Below, in pieces: positions 19,633 to 29,251 of a stretch of 64,000 nucleotides of DNA. Source of the stretch: Affinundibacterium amnicola. Lineage in GTDB: Bacteria > Pseudomonadota > Gammaproteobacteria > Burkholderiales > Burkholderiaceae_D. The notes beneath the pieces are model-generated. The model saw only the letters and a list, made by a program, of their open reading frames with translations, made no database searches and was not told the origin of the DNA. The stretch's first letter is position 1. Each line of letters opens with the position of its first letter. The position numbers and the translations under genes are program-made. Location of the stretch: NCBI RefSeq assembly GCF_014284275.1, contig NZ_JACOFU010000004.1, positions 186,001 to 250,000 of the forward strand, given 5' to 3'.

Positions 19633-19681
19633 TCCGTTTTTTGAATCAGCAGATCTGCTCAATTTATTGCATGAATCTATC

Positions 19682-19720
19682 AAATAATTTCATAAAATAA
19701 TTTCGTAAAATAATTCAGCA
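19682..19720. repeat. Three 13-bp AT-rich tandem repeats
   Basis: AAATAATTTCATA, AAATAATTTCGTA and AAATAATTCAGCA follow each other directly (19682, 19695, 19708) between the peroxidase gene and phaM. The third copy is diverged. Confidence 0.7.
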
Positions 19721-19745
19721 GCGTTATTTAAACAATGCTGAATTA
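19711..19745. terminator. Convergent-gene hairpin, possible terminator
   Basis: TAATTCAGCA (19711-19720) pairs perfectly with TGCTGAATTA (19736-19745) around a 15-nt AT-rich loop. It overlaps the phaM stop codon and lies between convergent genes, so it may end transcription of both, but there is no clear T-tract. Confidence 0.4.
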
Positions 19746-20657
19746 TTTGCGAACAGATGTTTTCCCTGTCGTTTTTCCAGTCATTTTCGCGCCAGTTTTA
19801 GTCGCCACTTTAGCGGCAGAGCGGGAAGGCGTCTTGGCTAAAGGCCGAGCTGCGGTTTTGGCGACAGTCTTAGGTGCAGTGGCTTTCTTTGCGCCAGACT
19901 TGACTCCTACTTTCTTCGCAGCGGCGGCCGACGATGTACTTGGTTTTGTTGCGCCAGCTTTTGTACGTGGCTTAGCTGCTGCCCGCTTAGGTACAGAACC
20001 ACCGTTCGCTTCTGGCTGAAGATCGGTCGGTTTTTCCTCATCTTTCATCGCATGACTCAGAGCTTGCTTAAATTGATCTTGCAATACCGTCCACCATGCG
20101 GCTGGGTTATGAAATGCAGGACTGTCTGAACGACTAGCCTGTATCGGGGCATCCTCAGGAACAGGCTTTTCCTCTTCTTTCGGTGTCACTTCCACAGGGG
20201 CGTCAAATTCTTCATCCTCGTCGCTTTCCTCGTTCTCTTCGACCGTCGGTTCACGCACGGCAGCGGACGATGTCGTTGCATTAAAAGCGGACGAGGATGC
20301 CGCCTCCTTATTGGTGTGCATCGGCCAGTCATGTGTCGTGTCGGCCTGTGCAGCGCTATTGGGTGCGGCACTCTGCGAAGCATTTGCCGCCTGCGAAAAA
20401 CTTTCTCCCATCGTCTTTAGTGCGGCAATCGTTGCTCGTTGCACTTCCAATGCCTGGATTGTTCCTTTTAACATATTCATGTTAACAACCAACCAAGATT
20501 CGACCGTCTTTAAATCCTTGATTTGTTTATCGAGTTCATCAACAGACAATGTCGGCGTCACCATGCCTGGCAATTGCATATCTCCCCACAGTTTTTTGAC
20601 AAATGCCAACGGATCATTCACATTACTGCCGGCTGTTTGTTGAAAGGGATTTTGCAT
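19743..20657 (-). CDS. phaM: PhaM-type polyhydroxyalkanoate granule regulatory protein
   Basis: 304 aa from ATG 20657, which has AGGAGAGG directly upstream; the open frame reaches a TTG nine codons earlier. The N-terminus (DPLAFVKKLWGDMQLPG, LDKQIKDLKTVESWLVVNMNMLKGTIQALEVQ) matches PhaM. A strongly acidic middle (about residues 140-175) precedes a Lys/Ala/Thr/Pro-rich basic tail. In Ralstonia, PhaM activates PHB synthase and tethers granules to the nucleoid through such a tail. No PHA synthase gene is in the window. Confidence 0.85.
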   Translation of the reverse strand: MQNPFQQTAGSNVNDPLAFVKKLWGDMQLPGMVTPTLSVDELDKQIKDLKTVESWLVVNMNMLKGTIQALEVQRATIAALKTMGESFSQAANASQSAAPNSAAQADTTHDWPMHTNKEAASSSAFNATTSSAAVREPTVEENEESDEDEEFDAPVEVTPKEEEKPVPEDAPIQASRSDSPAFHNPAAWWTVLQDQFKQALSHAMKDEEKPTDLQPEANGGSVPKRAAAKPRTKAGATKPSTSSAAAAKKVGVKSGAKKATAPKTVAKTAARPLAKTPSRSAAKVATKTGAKMTGKTTGKTSVRK

Positions 20658-20812
20658 AATTGCCTCTCCTATAGTGAAGGTCAAAATAAACGCGGTTAAG
20701 TCTCAAGAATGACGAAATGATCTATACCAAACAAAACGAATTCGGGAAGCTGCAAAGCGTTCCCAAAATCACAGTGTAGCTTATCGCAAGATTAAGCCAG
20801 AACGATTACACT

Positions 20813-21940
20813 ATGCGTATGCACCAAGATTCTTTTCAACTCCCTTTCAAACGACATTTTGCCAAGTTAAGTACTTGGCTATTCGTTCTCGCGACTATCT
20901 TACTGCATATTATGTTGCTGGAGTCAGCCTCGTGGAAGGTTTTAAGCCCATCCCAGTCACCGGAGTTCACACCGACAGTCACCGTACATTTACGTCCCGA
21001 TGCCGAAATTGTCGAACCAGCCCAATCTGAACCTCCATCAGAAAAACCTATCGTTCATTCAAAGCGAAAACCAACGATTACGACAAAATCTGGGGCCGAT
21101 ACCCTAGCCAAGCAAGTTGAAAACTCGCCAGAGCTTATAGAAAAAGAACCAGAAATTCAGGAAGCAAGTCATTCAAGCGTCGTCGAGATGCCAGTGACTC
21201 CAGAAGACCTAGCAATCCCCTCAGATGCAGCTGCTACACCGACGTTTTCTTTGAGTTTTCCGAAATCTGCTGAACTACAAATGGAAGTGTCACACACAAA
21301 AGTCAACGCGAGCCCGACTACAGGCGTTGGTGTCTTATTGTGGGAGCGCTTCAACGAGAAATATAAAATTTCTATTGAAGTTGGAATGAATCTCCTGATC
21401 ACTACGCTTAATCTCTTAACCATTACCAGTGAAGGCTATACCGATATCTATGGGCTAATGCCAGTCCTGAGTCAGGATATTCGTAAAACACGCGCGGCAA
21501 CTGCAATCCATTTCAACCATCAGGATAAGACCATCAGCTTCTCATCTTCCAACAAAAAAGTCGGCATGGAAAATGGCGCGCAAGATGCGGCGAGTATTTT
21601 GATGCAATTGGCGGCAATTGGTGCTGCTGATGCAAGTCAACTCGCTGCAGGAAAAGAGTTCTCCATACAAGTTGCAGAAGGACGCGATGCCACACCATTT
21701 CTGTTTCGCGTGATTGGCGAGGAAGAAATTGACAGCAAACTAGATACGGATACAGGAAAACTCATGACGGTTCACATTACACGTCCACCCAAGCCAGGAT
21801 TTTACAATTCACAATTAGACATCTGGCTAGCACCCACCTTAGGTTGGTATCCGGTACAAATCCGAAATACAGAAAGCAACGGCACTGTGACAAATCAAGT
21901 CGTCACGATGATCAAGCAGAAATTTAGCAATGAAAACTAA
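20813..21940 (+). CDS. DUF3108 domain protein with N-terminal membrane anchor
   Basis: 375 aa. A membrane helix near residues 18-38 is followed by a Pro/Glu/Lys-rich TonB-like spacer (about 50-150), then a DUF3108 domain (about 165-375) with GTDIYG-like and TGKLMTVHI strands. A second DUF3108 protein follows after five bases, so the two are an operon and probably related by duplication. The protein should face the periplasm. Its function is unknown. Confidence 0.8.
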   Translation: MRMHQDSFQLPFKRHFAKLSTWLFVLATILLHIMLLESASWKVLSPSQSPEFTPTVTVHLRPDAEIVEPAQSEPPSEKPIVHSKRKPTITTKSGADTLAKQVENSPELIEKEPEIQEASHSSVVEMPVTPEDLAIPSDAAATPTFSLSFPKSAELQMEVSHTKVNASPTTGVGVLLWERFNEKYKISIEVGMNLLITTLNLLTITSEGYTDIYGLMPVLSQDIRKTRAATAIHFNHQDKTISFSSSNKKVGMENGAQDAASILMQLAAIGAADASQLAAGKEFSIQVAEGRDATPFLFRVIGEEEIDSKLDTDTGKLMTVHITRPPKPGFYNSQLDIWLAPTLGWYPVQIRNTESNGTVTNQVVTMIKQKFSNEN

Positions 21941-21945
21941 TCGAC

Positions 21946-22692
21946 ATGCGCATTAATTCATTAATCACTCTGTTCATTTGCCTCACCTCGACATTTTTCC
22001 CGATGTCAGCGCAAGCAGAGAAATTCAAACTCGCGCCCTCTGCAGAACTCATATACAGTCTGAAATCGACGCAAAAAGGTATTCCTTTGACTGGTGAAGC
22101 CAAAGTGCGTTGGCAACTTAAGCCGCAAGATTCAAAGGCTACGCAATACCGCTTAAATTCAGAAACGAAAGTGGCTGTTCTTGGAAAAATTTTGATCAGT
22201 AGCAGTCATGGAAGCATACAAGATTTCGGACTTGCTCCAGATCGCTTTCAAGAAAAACGTTTTCGCCGGAGTGAGGTAACGACGTATTTCGATCGCGAAC
22301 AAAAGGTCATTCACTTCTCTGAATCAGAATTAAAATATCCTATTCAGGGCGGCGAGCAAGATCGCTTAAGTGCGACTTGGCAGTTAGTTGCCTTGATGCA
22401 GAATCAACATGTTCAACATAAATCTGGACAAGAATGGTCGATGTTTGTTGCCGGTTCGCGCGATGCAGATCCATGGGTATTTAAGTTAGTCGACTTAATG
22501 AAAATTCGAACCGCACTTGGTGAACTCAATGTAATGCATATCGTTAAAGCACCTCCTGCCGACGCACAAGGACAGCGTATCGAACTATGGCTGGCAATCG
22601 ATTTAGATTATTACCCAGTACAGGTTCGCTTTCAGGATAGCAATGGCGATGTATTAGAACAGAAAATTATATCAATCACGAAATCAGATTGA
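21946..22692 (+). CDS. DUF3108 domain protein, exported
   Basis: 248 aa with a signal peptide (about residues 1-24, ending SAQA). The rest is a DUF3108 domain resembling that of the upstream gene (FxxxRxFRRSEVTTYFDREQ, AGSRDADPWVF, LDYYPVQVRF). It lacks the membrane anchor and proline spacer of its neighbour. The pair may act together in the envelope; no function is known. Confidence 0.82.
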   Translation: MRINSLITLFICLTSTFFPMSAQAEKFKLAPSAELIYSLKSTQKGIPLTGEAKVRWQLKPQDSKATQYRLNSETKVAVLGKILISSSHGSIQDFGLAPDRFQEKRFRRSEVTTYFDREQKVIHFSESELKYPIQGGEQDRLSATWQLVALMQNQHVQHKSGQEWSMFVAGSRDADPWVFKLVDLMKIRTALGELNVMHIVKAPPADAQGQRIELWLAIDLDYYPVQVRFQDSNGDVLEQKIISITKSD

Positions 22693-22730
22693 TTGCTAAC
22701 TTTAAAGCCTAAGTAAACAAGCTTTGCGTG

Positions 22731-22774
22731 AGCTTAAAATAAGCTTAAAGTAAGCTACAAGTAAGCTTCAGGTA
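22731..22774 (+). repeat. Four 11-bp tandem repeats upstream of queC
   Basis: AGCTTAAAATA, AGCTTAAAGTA, AGCTACAAGTA and AGCTTCAGGTA run head to tail, with a partial fifth copy. The 11-bp period is close to one helical turn. They end 42 bp before the queC start. Confidence 0.8.
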
Positions 22775-22816
22775 AGCATTCAAGACACTATCACTACTAT
22801 TTTTTAAAAACAAAAA

Positions 22817-23524
22817 ATGACAATAGAAAATCAGCGCGCTCTCGTTTTATTCAGTGGCGGACAAGACTCCACCACTTGCCTCGCATGGGCACTAAGTCGC
22901 TATCAACACGTAGAAACCATCGGCTTTGATTATGGCCAGCGACACGCCATTGAACTCACTATGCGGCCGCAGCTCTTACAAAAAATACGTGGTTTATCTG
23001 CCGATTGGGATCATCGATTAGGCGAAGATCATCTACTGGATCTGTCATTAATCTCACAGCTATCGCAAACCGCGATGACAGAAAATATTGCGATCCAAAT
23101 GCAAGAGAATGGTTTGCCAAATACTTTTGTTCCTGGCCGGAACTTAATGTTTATGCTGGTTGCGGCGACACTGGCTTACCGTCGCCAACTTGGGGTTTTA
23201 GTCGGTGGTATGTGCGAAACAGATTTCTCGGGTTACCCTGATTGTCGCGACGACAGTTTAAAGGCCTTGCAAGTCGCCATCAATTTAGGCATGGCAAGTC
23301 GTCTCAATATAGAAACACCACTAATGTGGATAGATAAAGCAGAATCATGGCGCCTGGCTGAACGCCTCGGCGGTAAAGACTTAGTCGATTTAATTCGCCA
23401 TGATACCCACACCTGCTATTTGGGCGAGCGCGGTCAAATGCATGCGTGGGGCCACGGTTGCGGCACTTGCCCAGCTTGCGAATTACGCGCAAAAGGCTAT
23501 CAGGAGTTCATGACAGCAAAGTAG
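22817..23524 (+). CDS. queC: 7-cyano-7-deazaguanine synthase
   Basis: 235 aa. QueC makes preQ0, the precursor of queuosine in tRNA. The PP-loop ATP site [16 protein letters not shown] is at the N-terminus, followed by [19 protein letters not shown] and [12 protein letters not shown]. The C-terminal zinc site is [10 protein letters not shown] with an upstream HTCYLG Cys. No other queuosine genes are adjacent, and no preQ1 riboswitch pattern was recognised upstream. Confidence 0.97.
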   Translation: MTIENQRALVLFSGGQDSTTCLAWALSRYQHVETIGFDYGQRHAIELTMRPQLLQKIRGLSADWDHRLGEDHLLDLSLISQLSQTAMTENIAIQMQENGLPNTFVPGRNLMFMLVAATLAYRRQLGVLVGGMCETDFSGYPDCRDDSLKALQVAINLGMASRLNIETPLMWIDKAESWRLAERLGGKDLVDLIRHDTHTCYLGERGQMHAWGHGCGTCPACELRAKGYQEFMTAK

Positions 23525-23578
23525 TAACATAAGAAACGACCAAGGAGTCACCATGCATCACGCGGAGTTTGGCAACAC

Positions 23579-25804
23579 TTATTTCCACTCACGCAACCAT
23601 GGTTCGATTGCACTCTCTAACATCGGGCGTGCAATCAAAAAACCCTGACCTTCGTCACAACCTAGTTTCTGTAAAACTTCTAAATGCAATTCGCTTTCTA
23701 TGCCCTCGGCGATAATTTGCAGGCCAAGTTTCTTTCCTAGTTGGGTGATTAATTCTGCGATACGAGGACCATTCTCTGTGTCTATTTGCATCACAAAAGC
23801 ACGATCAATTTTCAAGCGATCAACAGGTAGTTTATCTAGATAGCTCAAAGACGAAAAGCCTGTTCCAAAATCATCGATTGCAATCTGTAAGCCCAGAGTT
23901 TTAAGACGTGCAAGCGATTCTTCGAACAAACCTGCGCCGCTCATCGTCATCGACTCTGTGATCTCGAGCTCAAGAAAGTGCGGTGCTAATCCACTATCGC
24001 GTAAAGCACTCTCGACCAGATCAAAAAAATCAGGCTGACGGAACTGGATCACCGAGACATTGACCGCAATACGATCCAACTGGAATCCTTTATCTAGCAA
24101 TTGCATCATCGTGAAACAAGCGGTACGTAACACCCATGCACCTAGGCTAATGATCAAGCCAGAATGTTCAGCCAGCGGAATAAAATCTGCAGGCGGGATC
24201 ATTTGTCCATCGTCAGTACGCCAGCGCAACAACGCTTCAAATCCCAATACACGACGATTCTTCAGATCGATTTGTGGTTGATACATCAGATATAAACGCT
24301 CAGCATCAAATGCTTTATGCAAGTGCTGCATCAACATCGCGCGTTCACGAATTTCAATCCCCATCTCGCGCGTGAATAAAGTATACGAGCCACGCTGATA
24401 GGCCTTGGTTCGTTTCAATGCGATGCTGGCGTCTTTCAGCACATCGGCACCGGACTGTGTATAGGAATCCAGTGCGACCATACCCATCGACATCGACACT
24501 GCATGCGAAGTGTCGTCAATAATAAACGGATCAATGAAGAGCTTTTGTAATTCAAATGGTTGCAGTATTTGGGCTTTACCCAAGAGGCCGAAAACATCGC
24601 CACCAACTCGCGCCAAGAAAGCCTGATCACCTAAAGCATGCTGCAAACGCGTCGCCACTGCGCGCAGTAACAGATCACCGTAACGGTGTCCGAGTACATC
24701 GTTGATTTCTGCAAAATCATCGATATCAATTAAGACCACCATTTGATCAGGGCTGCGCTTTTCAATTGCTGAACCAATTTGTTCAATAAAGCGCAAACGA
24801 TTCGGCAACATCAACAACTGATCTCGGAATGCGTAATTCTTGAGCTGACTAACCAAACCAAGATTATCCAGACACACGCCTAAATTGAAACAAAAGATCT
24901 CTAGTAATTGTTGATCAATCGACGATAAGGCGTAAGGTAATTCGATGAACGCAGCGATCGCCCGCTTGCCCCTGCCAGAAAAATACAGGGTCATGTTATG
25001 TTCTTCGAACAAGGAAGTTCTCTCTGACAATGCGCGACGCAAAGAATCACGGATCACCGGATTATCGATCTCGTCAATTGGGCGATTCATCAGGCTACGG
25101 TAATGTCCTGCCGAAGCAATCACGCTATAGCGAAAACTATTATCAAATTGCAGCGCTTCATCGCACTGGGCGCACAATAGGCCTTCAGAAGGAACCCCGC
25201 ATAAGGCGGCAATTTGGGTGATCACCCCAGAAGCAAAACCCTCAATCCCATCTTGCATGGAGAAAGCCGCACTGGAAGTAATAATTTGATGCAGACCGCG
25301 ACGACTGGCTTCTATTGTGCGCAATTGGTCGTACGAACGAATTGCCGCTGTCAATGCAGTCAATAATTTTTTGCGTGTGAGTTCGTTCTTCGTTTTGTAA
25401 TCATTGATATCATAGTCGCGAATCGCGTCTTCCTCTGGTGCATAACCAGGTTGACCGGTGCGTAAAATGATACGGGTGTCGCGCCATTTGAGTTCATCGC
25501 GAATAAAACACACCAGATCTAAACCTGCATGTTCAGTCTCCATCACGACATCTAATAAGACCACCGCGATATCGGATTCGACGGCAAAGCGTTCGTGGGT
25601 TTCTGCTTTGGAATAGGTATGAATAAACTCAAGGCGACGATTCAATATTTTGACGTCAAGCAAAGAAAACTCTGTGGCGCGATGCACATCTTCATCGTCA
25701 TCGACAATCGCGATTTTCCAAGTACGTTGCGAGATATTCGCAAGCACCTCGCTTTCAAGGTCTTCTTCGATCAGTATCTCGTCATCATCCAACTGTTCCG
25801 ACAT
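23579..25804 (-). CDS. Cyclic-di-GMP phosphodiesterase: REC-DUF3369-GGDEF-EAL
   Basis: 741 aa. Receiver (VDDDED, phospho-Asp in VVLLDVVMETE), DUF3369 sensor-like domain (about residues 150-315), GGDEF (about 330-490) and EAL (about 505-735). The GGDEF signature is degenerate (VGGDVF, catalytic Glu replaced by Val), so it is unlikely to make c-di-GMP. The EAL site is complete: EALLRW, NVS, LEITES, IDDFGTGFSSL, LKIDRAFV, AEGIES and EGQGF. The likely activity is c-di-GMP hydrolysis controlled by phosphorylation; no partner kinase is adjacent. Confidence 0.93.
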   Translation of the reverse strand: MSEQLDDDEILIEEDLESEVLANISQRTWKIAIVDDDEDVHRATEFSLLDVKILNRRLEFIHTYSKAETHERFAVESDIAVVLLDVVMETEHAGLDLVCFIRDELKWRDTRIILRTGQPGYAPEEDAIRDYDINDYKTKNELTRKKLLTALTAAIRSYDQLRTIEASRRGLHQIITSSAAFSMQDGIEGFASGVITQIAALCGVPSEGLLCAQCDEALQFDNSFRYSVIASAGHYRSLMNRPIDEIDNPVIRDSLRRALSERTSLFEEHNMTLYFSGRGKRAIAAFIELPYALSSIDQQLLEIFCFNLGVCLDNLGLVSQLKNYAFRDQLLMLPNRLRFIEQIGSAIEKRSPDQMVVLIDIDDFAEINDVLGHRYGDLLLRAVATRLQHALGDQAFLARVGGDVFGLLGKAQILQPFELQKLFIDPFIIDDTSHAVSMSMGMVALDSYTQSGADVLKDASIALKRTKAYQRGSYTLFTREMGIEIRERAMLMQHLHKAFDAERLYLMYQPQIDLKNRRVLGFEALLRWRTDDGQMIPPADFIPLAEHSGLIISLGAWVLRTACFTMMQLLDKGFQLDRIAVNVSVIQFRQPDFFDLVESALRDSGLAPHFLELEITESMTMSGAGLFEESLARLKTLGLQIAIDDFGTGFSSLSYLDKLPVDRLKIDRAFVMQIDTENGPRIAELITQLGKKLGLQIIAEGIESELHLEVLQKLGCDEGQGFLIARPMLESAIEPWLREWK

Positions 25805-25962
25805 GCTGCCTCCATTTCATGGAAACTCACGCTAACAAAGTATTTTCAGTATATCGCAACCGCCTTTCCATGCAACAACAAATTAGGAGCATCTTTACAA
25901 CAGTCTTCATCGTAGTTGTTTTGCAAACCACTTTGCTTGAAGCTCATCTTGACAAAGATATT

Positions 25963-27246
25963 TTAAATTTCGTTAAAGCGTCGTTTCGCATCCCATGCCA
26001 AGCCAGCGCCAATGCTACCGAACACGTCGCCTTGCACCATTTTTGCGTTTGGCAACAACGTTTTTATGTCTTGGCGTAAGCCACGTATTCCACTTGCACC
26101 GCCAGTGAAAAACACTGTGGTGATCTGCGAACCGTCAATACCTGCATGACTAATGGCATCAACAATCGTCTTATTCAGTTGTGCAAATAAGGGGGCGATT
26201 GCAGCATCAAGCTGTGCTCTATCCATCGATAAAACGTGTTGTTGCGAACGGTCATCTTTACTACACAATCGCTCTAAACTGATCTGTACCATTTCTGCAT
26301 CACTTAAGCGAATTTTGGCCTCTTCCGCTTTCAATGCCAGCCAATGTCCATCGCGCTGTTCTATTAACTGTAAAAAACAGGCGCAACGGTAGCGCAAGTT
26401 GGGATCATTAATATCGCGACTGATATCTTGGATCTCGCGTACTACTTTTTGCGAATACACCAAATTGATCGTGTGCCAAGTCGCCAAATTGAAATAATTT
26501 GCCGAAGGCATTTCGATACCATTGCTGAGCCTTCCGCCCATACCCAACAATGGCATTAACTGTTGCAGGCTCAAATATTTGTCGAAATCGGTGCCACCAA
26601 TATGCACACCGGTATTGCTCAAAATATCGGATTGACGTTCAATTTTATTCCGCCGCTCAGGAGATAAACGGATCACCGAAAAATCTGCGGTACCACCACC
26701 GATATCCACCACGAGCACCAGTTCCTCTTGCTCAATACGTGATTCGTAATCTAATGCCGCAGCAATTGGTTCATATTGAAATGCGATCTCTTTAAACCCT
26801 GCATCAATCGCAATCTCACGCAACGTCTGCTCTGCTTTTTTGTCGGCGGCAGGATTATCATCAATAAAAAAAACCGGACGCCCAAATACTGCGCATTCAA
26901 ATCGACTTTGTGCTGCCAATTCTGCTCGTTGTTTTAACTCGGCGATATATTGAGATAACAGCTGCTTGTAAGCGAGACGCCGTCCCTGCACTTCGGTATG
27001 TCCTTCGATTAAGGACGTCCCTAATAAACTTTTCATAGAACGCATTAAGCGCCCTTCATAACCATCTAGATAAGCGCCTAAGGCAGCTCGTCCGTAGCTA
27101 ATTTCATCAAGATCGGCATTAAAGAAAATTACCGAAGGCAAGGTTGCTTTTTGGTCTTCTAAATCCAATAGTCTGACCTGGGATCCATCATGGAAGCCCA
27201 CCGTCGAATTTGAGGTACCAAAATCCAAGCCACATACACTAGTCAT
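25963..27246 (-). CDS. yegD: Hsp70-like putative chaperone YegD
   Basis: 427 aa. It is an Hsp70-type ATPase domain without the usual substrate-binding C-terminus. GLDFGTSNSTVG (phosphate 1), VVDIGGGTADFSVI (phosphate 2) and TGGASGIRGLRQDI (adenosine) are intact. FGRPVFF and YEPIAAALDYE match YegD-type proteins. Function in the cell is poorly defined. It is divergent from gshA across a 326-bp gap. Confidence 0.9.
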   Translation of the reverse strand: MTSVCGLDFGTSNSTVGFHDGSQVRLLDLEDQKATLPSVIFFNADLDEISYGRAALGAYLDGYEGRLMRSMKSLLGTSLIEGHTEVQGRRLAYKQLLSQYIAELKQRAELAAQSRFECAVFGRPVFFIDDNPAADKKAEQTLREIAIDAGFKEIAFQYEPIAAALDYESRIEQEELVLVVDIGGGTADFSVIRLSPERRNKIERQSDILSNTGVHIGGTDFDKYLSLQQLMPLLGMGGRLSNGIEMPSANYFNLATWHTINLVYSQKVVREIQDISRDINDPNLRYRCACFLQLIEQRDGHWLALKAEEAKIRLSDAEMVQISLERLCSKDDRSQQHVLSMDRAQLDAAIAPLFAQLNKTIVDAISHAGIDGSQITTVFFTGGASGIRGLRQDIKTLLPNAKMVQGDVFGSIGAGLAWDAKRRFNEI

Positions 27247-27572
27247 TCAAAATCCTATTCCTGCTCATTAAGCTATTTTTACAAAGCTGAGATCTTAAAC
27301 TAGTTGGCTCGCGCTGTAAGCAATAAAACCTGTCCAGCAGCGAGATCAACCACCGGCAAACACGATCTTATGCAGATGCCATCACAAAGATTGGCCTTAT
27401 CACGATGGGGAAATTTTTCGCTCTTATTTTCTTGTGTTAGATCAAAGGAGGCGCTTTGGCTCAGGCGAAGGTAGAAAATTGAGGGAGAATATGCGTTTTC
27501 CAAATTTCGGCTATCCTATGCGTACTTTATCTAGTCGATCATTGTTCGCCTCCGATACACTACAAGCAAAGG
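27247..27572. other. Divergent intergenic region yegD/gshA
   Basis: 326 bp that should carry both promoters. I see no convincing consensus promoter, RNA structure or gene; a 67-codon minus-strand frame inside it has no supporting features. Confidence 0.5.
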
Positions 27573-29192
27573 ATGCTTAACTTGAATAGCCCTATCAGTC
27601 ATTTACTCAAACAACGTCTTCACCTCATCCAAACTCCAGCGCACTTGCCACTCTTACAGCAAGGTTTACGTGGGATAGAGCGAGAGACTTTGCGTGTCGA
27701 TGCGCAAGGTAAATTGATGCTGACGGCACATCCGCTTGCGCTGGGTTCGGCGTTGACCAATCCATTGATCACAACCGACTATTCAGAGTCTTTACTAGAA
27801 TTCATCACACCAGCAGAACAAGATATTTCAATTGCCTTAGACAAGCTCGACGCAATCCACCGTTTCAGCTACACCAAGTTAAACGATGAGATGCTGTGGA
27901 ATAATTCTATTCCTTGCGAATTACCCTCAGAAAAAGACATTCCAATTGCTTGGTATGGCAAGTCGCATATCGGCATGATCAAGCATGTTTATCGTCGAGG
28001 TTTGGCACTGCGCTATGGCAAAAGCATGCAGTGTATTGCTGGCATACACTATAACTATTCACTATCAGAAGATCTTTGGAAACTTATCGCAAAAGCAGAA
28101 GGCGATACGCGTAGCGCGCAAGATTTTCAGTCCGAAAGTTATATCGCATTGATCCGTAATTTCCATCGTTACAGTTGGCTATTAATGTATTTGTTTGGCG
28201 CCTCTCCAGCACTATCAAAAAGCTTTTTACGCGGACGCCAACATAATCTCGATACCTTGTCTGAAGACACTTTGTATTTACCCTACGCTACCAGTCTGCG
28301 TATGAGTGATCTGGGCTATCAAAATAATGTGCAAGATGGTTTGGTGCCGCCTTATAACAATCTGCTCGATTACATGCGCAGCTTATCGATTGCGGTAAGA
28401 AAACCATATCCACCGTACGCCGATTTGGGGATTAAAAAAGATGGCGAGTGGATGCAAATCAATAGCAATGTACTGCAAATTGAAAACGAGTTTTACGCAA
28501 CCATCCGTCCTAAACGGGTGATCAAAACTGGCGAACGTCCAGTCGAGGCATTGTGTGCGCGTGGCGTGCAATACATTGAAGTACGTTGCATGGACGTTGA
28601 TCCGTTTGAACCATTAGGCATCAATCTGGAAAGCTCGCGTTTCTTGGATGCATTCTTGTTATTCTGCGCACTCGATGAAAGTCGACTGACGAATCCAGTT
28701 GAAGGTCAAGAGAACCTGGATAATTTTGCCGCGACTGTCAAGTATGGCCGTCAACCGGGCCTGATGTTGCAAAATCAAGGTCGGAAGATTTCTTTACAAG
28801 CATGGGGCGAAGAGATTCTGGCAAAGCTGAAACCACTTGCGATACTGCTGGATGAACAAGCGCATTCCAGCGAGCACCAAGATAGTCTTTCGCAGCAAGC
28901 GCTTAAATTACAGCGCCCAGATTTAACGCCCTCCGCGCGCGTGCTCGCAGCTATCTCCGAGCACCAGAATTCCTTTGCGCAATTTGCACTCAAACAAAGT
29001 CTTCATTTCGCTGAGCAATTCAGAGCGAACCCGCCAAGCGCAGAGGTAATCGCCTATTTTGAACAACTAGCCGCAAACTCGCTAGCGGAACAGGCATCGA
29101 TGGAAGCAAATCAGACTGGCAGCTTTGATGATTTTATTGAGGATTATCGTTCTCGTACTTCAAGTCAGATTTGTTGTGAGGGATTAGGCTAA
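27573..29192 (+). CDS. gshA: Glutamate-cysteine ligase
   Basis: 539 aa, the E. coli-type (proteobacterial) enzyme that makes gamma-glutamylcysteine, the first step of glutathione synthesis. Landmarks are LRGIERETLRVD near residue 32, TDYSESLLEFITP, the substrate-site stretch from IAGIHYNYS, and YIEVRCMDVDPF. The ATG at 27573 is used; AAAGG is very close to it, so the exact start is uncertain by a few codons (TTG 27582 is an option). It is convergent with the DUF4124 gene. Confidence 0.96.
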   Translation: MLNLNSPISHLLKQRLHLIQTPAHLPLLQQGLRGIERETLRVDAQGKLMLTAHPLALGSALTNPLITTDYSESLLEFITPAEQDISIALDKLDAIHRFSYTKLNDEMLWNNSIPCELPSEKDIPIAWYGKSHIGMIKHVYRRGLALRYGKSMQCIAGIHYNYSLSEDLWKLIAKAEGDTRSAQDFQSESYIALIRNFHRYSWLLMYLFGASPALSKSFLRGRQHNLDTLSEDTLYLPYATSLRMSDLGYQNNVQDGLVPPYNNLLDYMRSLSIAVRKPYPPYADLGIKKDGEWMQINSNVLQIENEFYATIRPKRVIKTGERPVEALCARGVQYIEVRCMDVDPFEPLGINLESSRFLDAFLLFCALDESRLTNPVEGQENLDNFAATVKYGRQPGLMLQNQGRKISLQAWGEEILAKLKPLAILLDEQAHSSEHQDSLSQQALKLQRPDLTPSARVLAAISEHQNSFAQFALKQSLHFAEQFRANPPSAEVIAYFEQLAANSLAEQASMEANQTGSFDDFIEDYRSRTSSQICCEGLG

Positions 29193-29251
29193 TAAGTCAA
29201 TATGCTGATCCAGTCGCATTGAAAGATGCAAGCGAACTGATGTTGACTTAT
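29192..29251. terminator. Long-stem structure between convergent genes
   Basis: ATAAGTCAA (29192-29200) and TTGACTTAT (29243-29251) are perfect 9-bp arms, with a smaller GCAT/ATGC hairpin inside the loop. It overlaps the stop codons of both gshA and the DUF4124 gene. It lacks a T-tract, so termination is only suspected. Confidence 0.35.

Noticed and set aside
22693-22816. preQ1 riboswitch before queC
   Set aside because: The region shows 11-bp tandem repeats but no hairpin plus A-rich tail pattern of a preQ1 aptamer.
27300-27503. 67-codon minus-strand gene between yegD and gshA
   Set aside because: No ribosome site, domain or neighbour support; it covers the likely promoter region.
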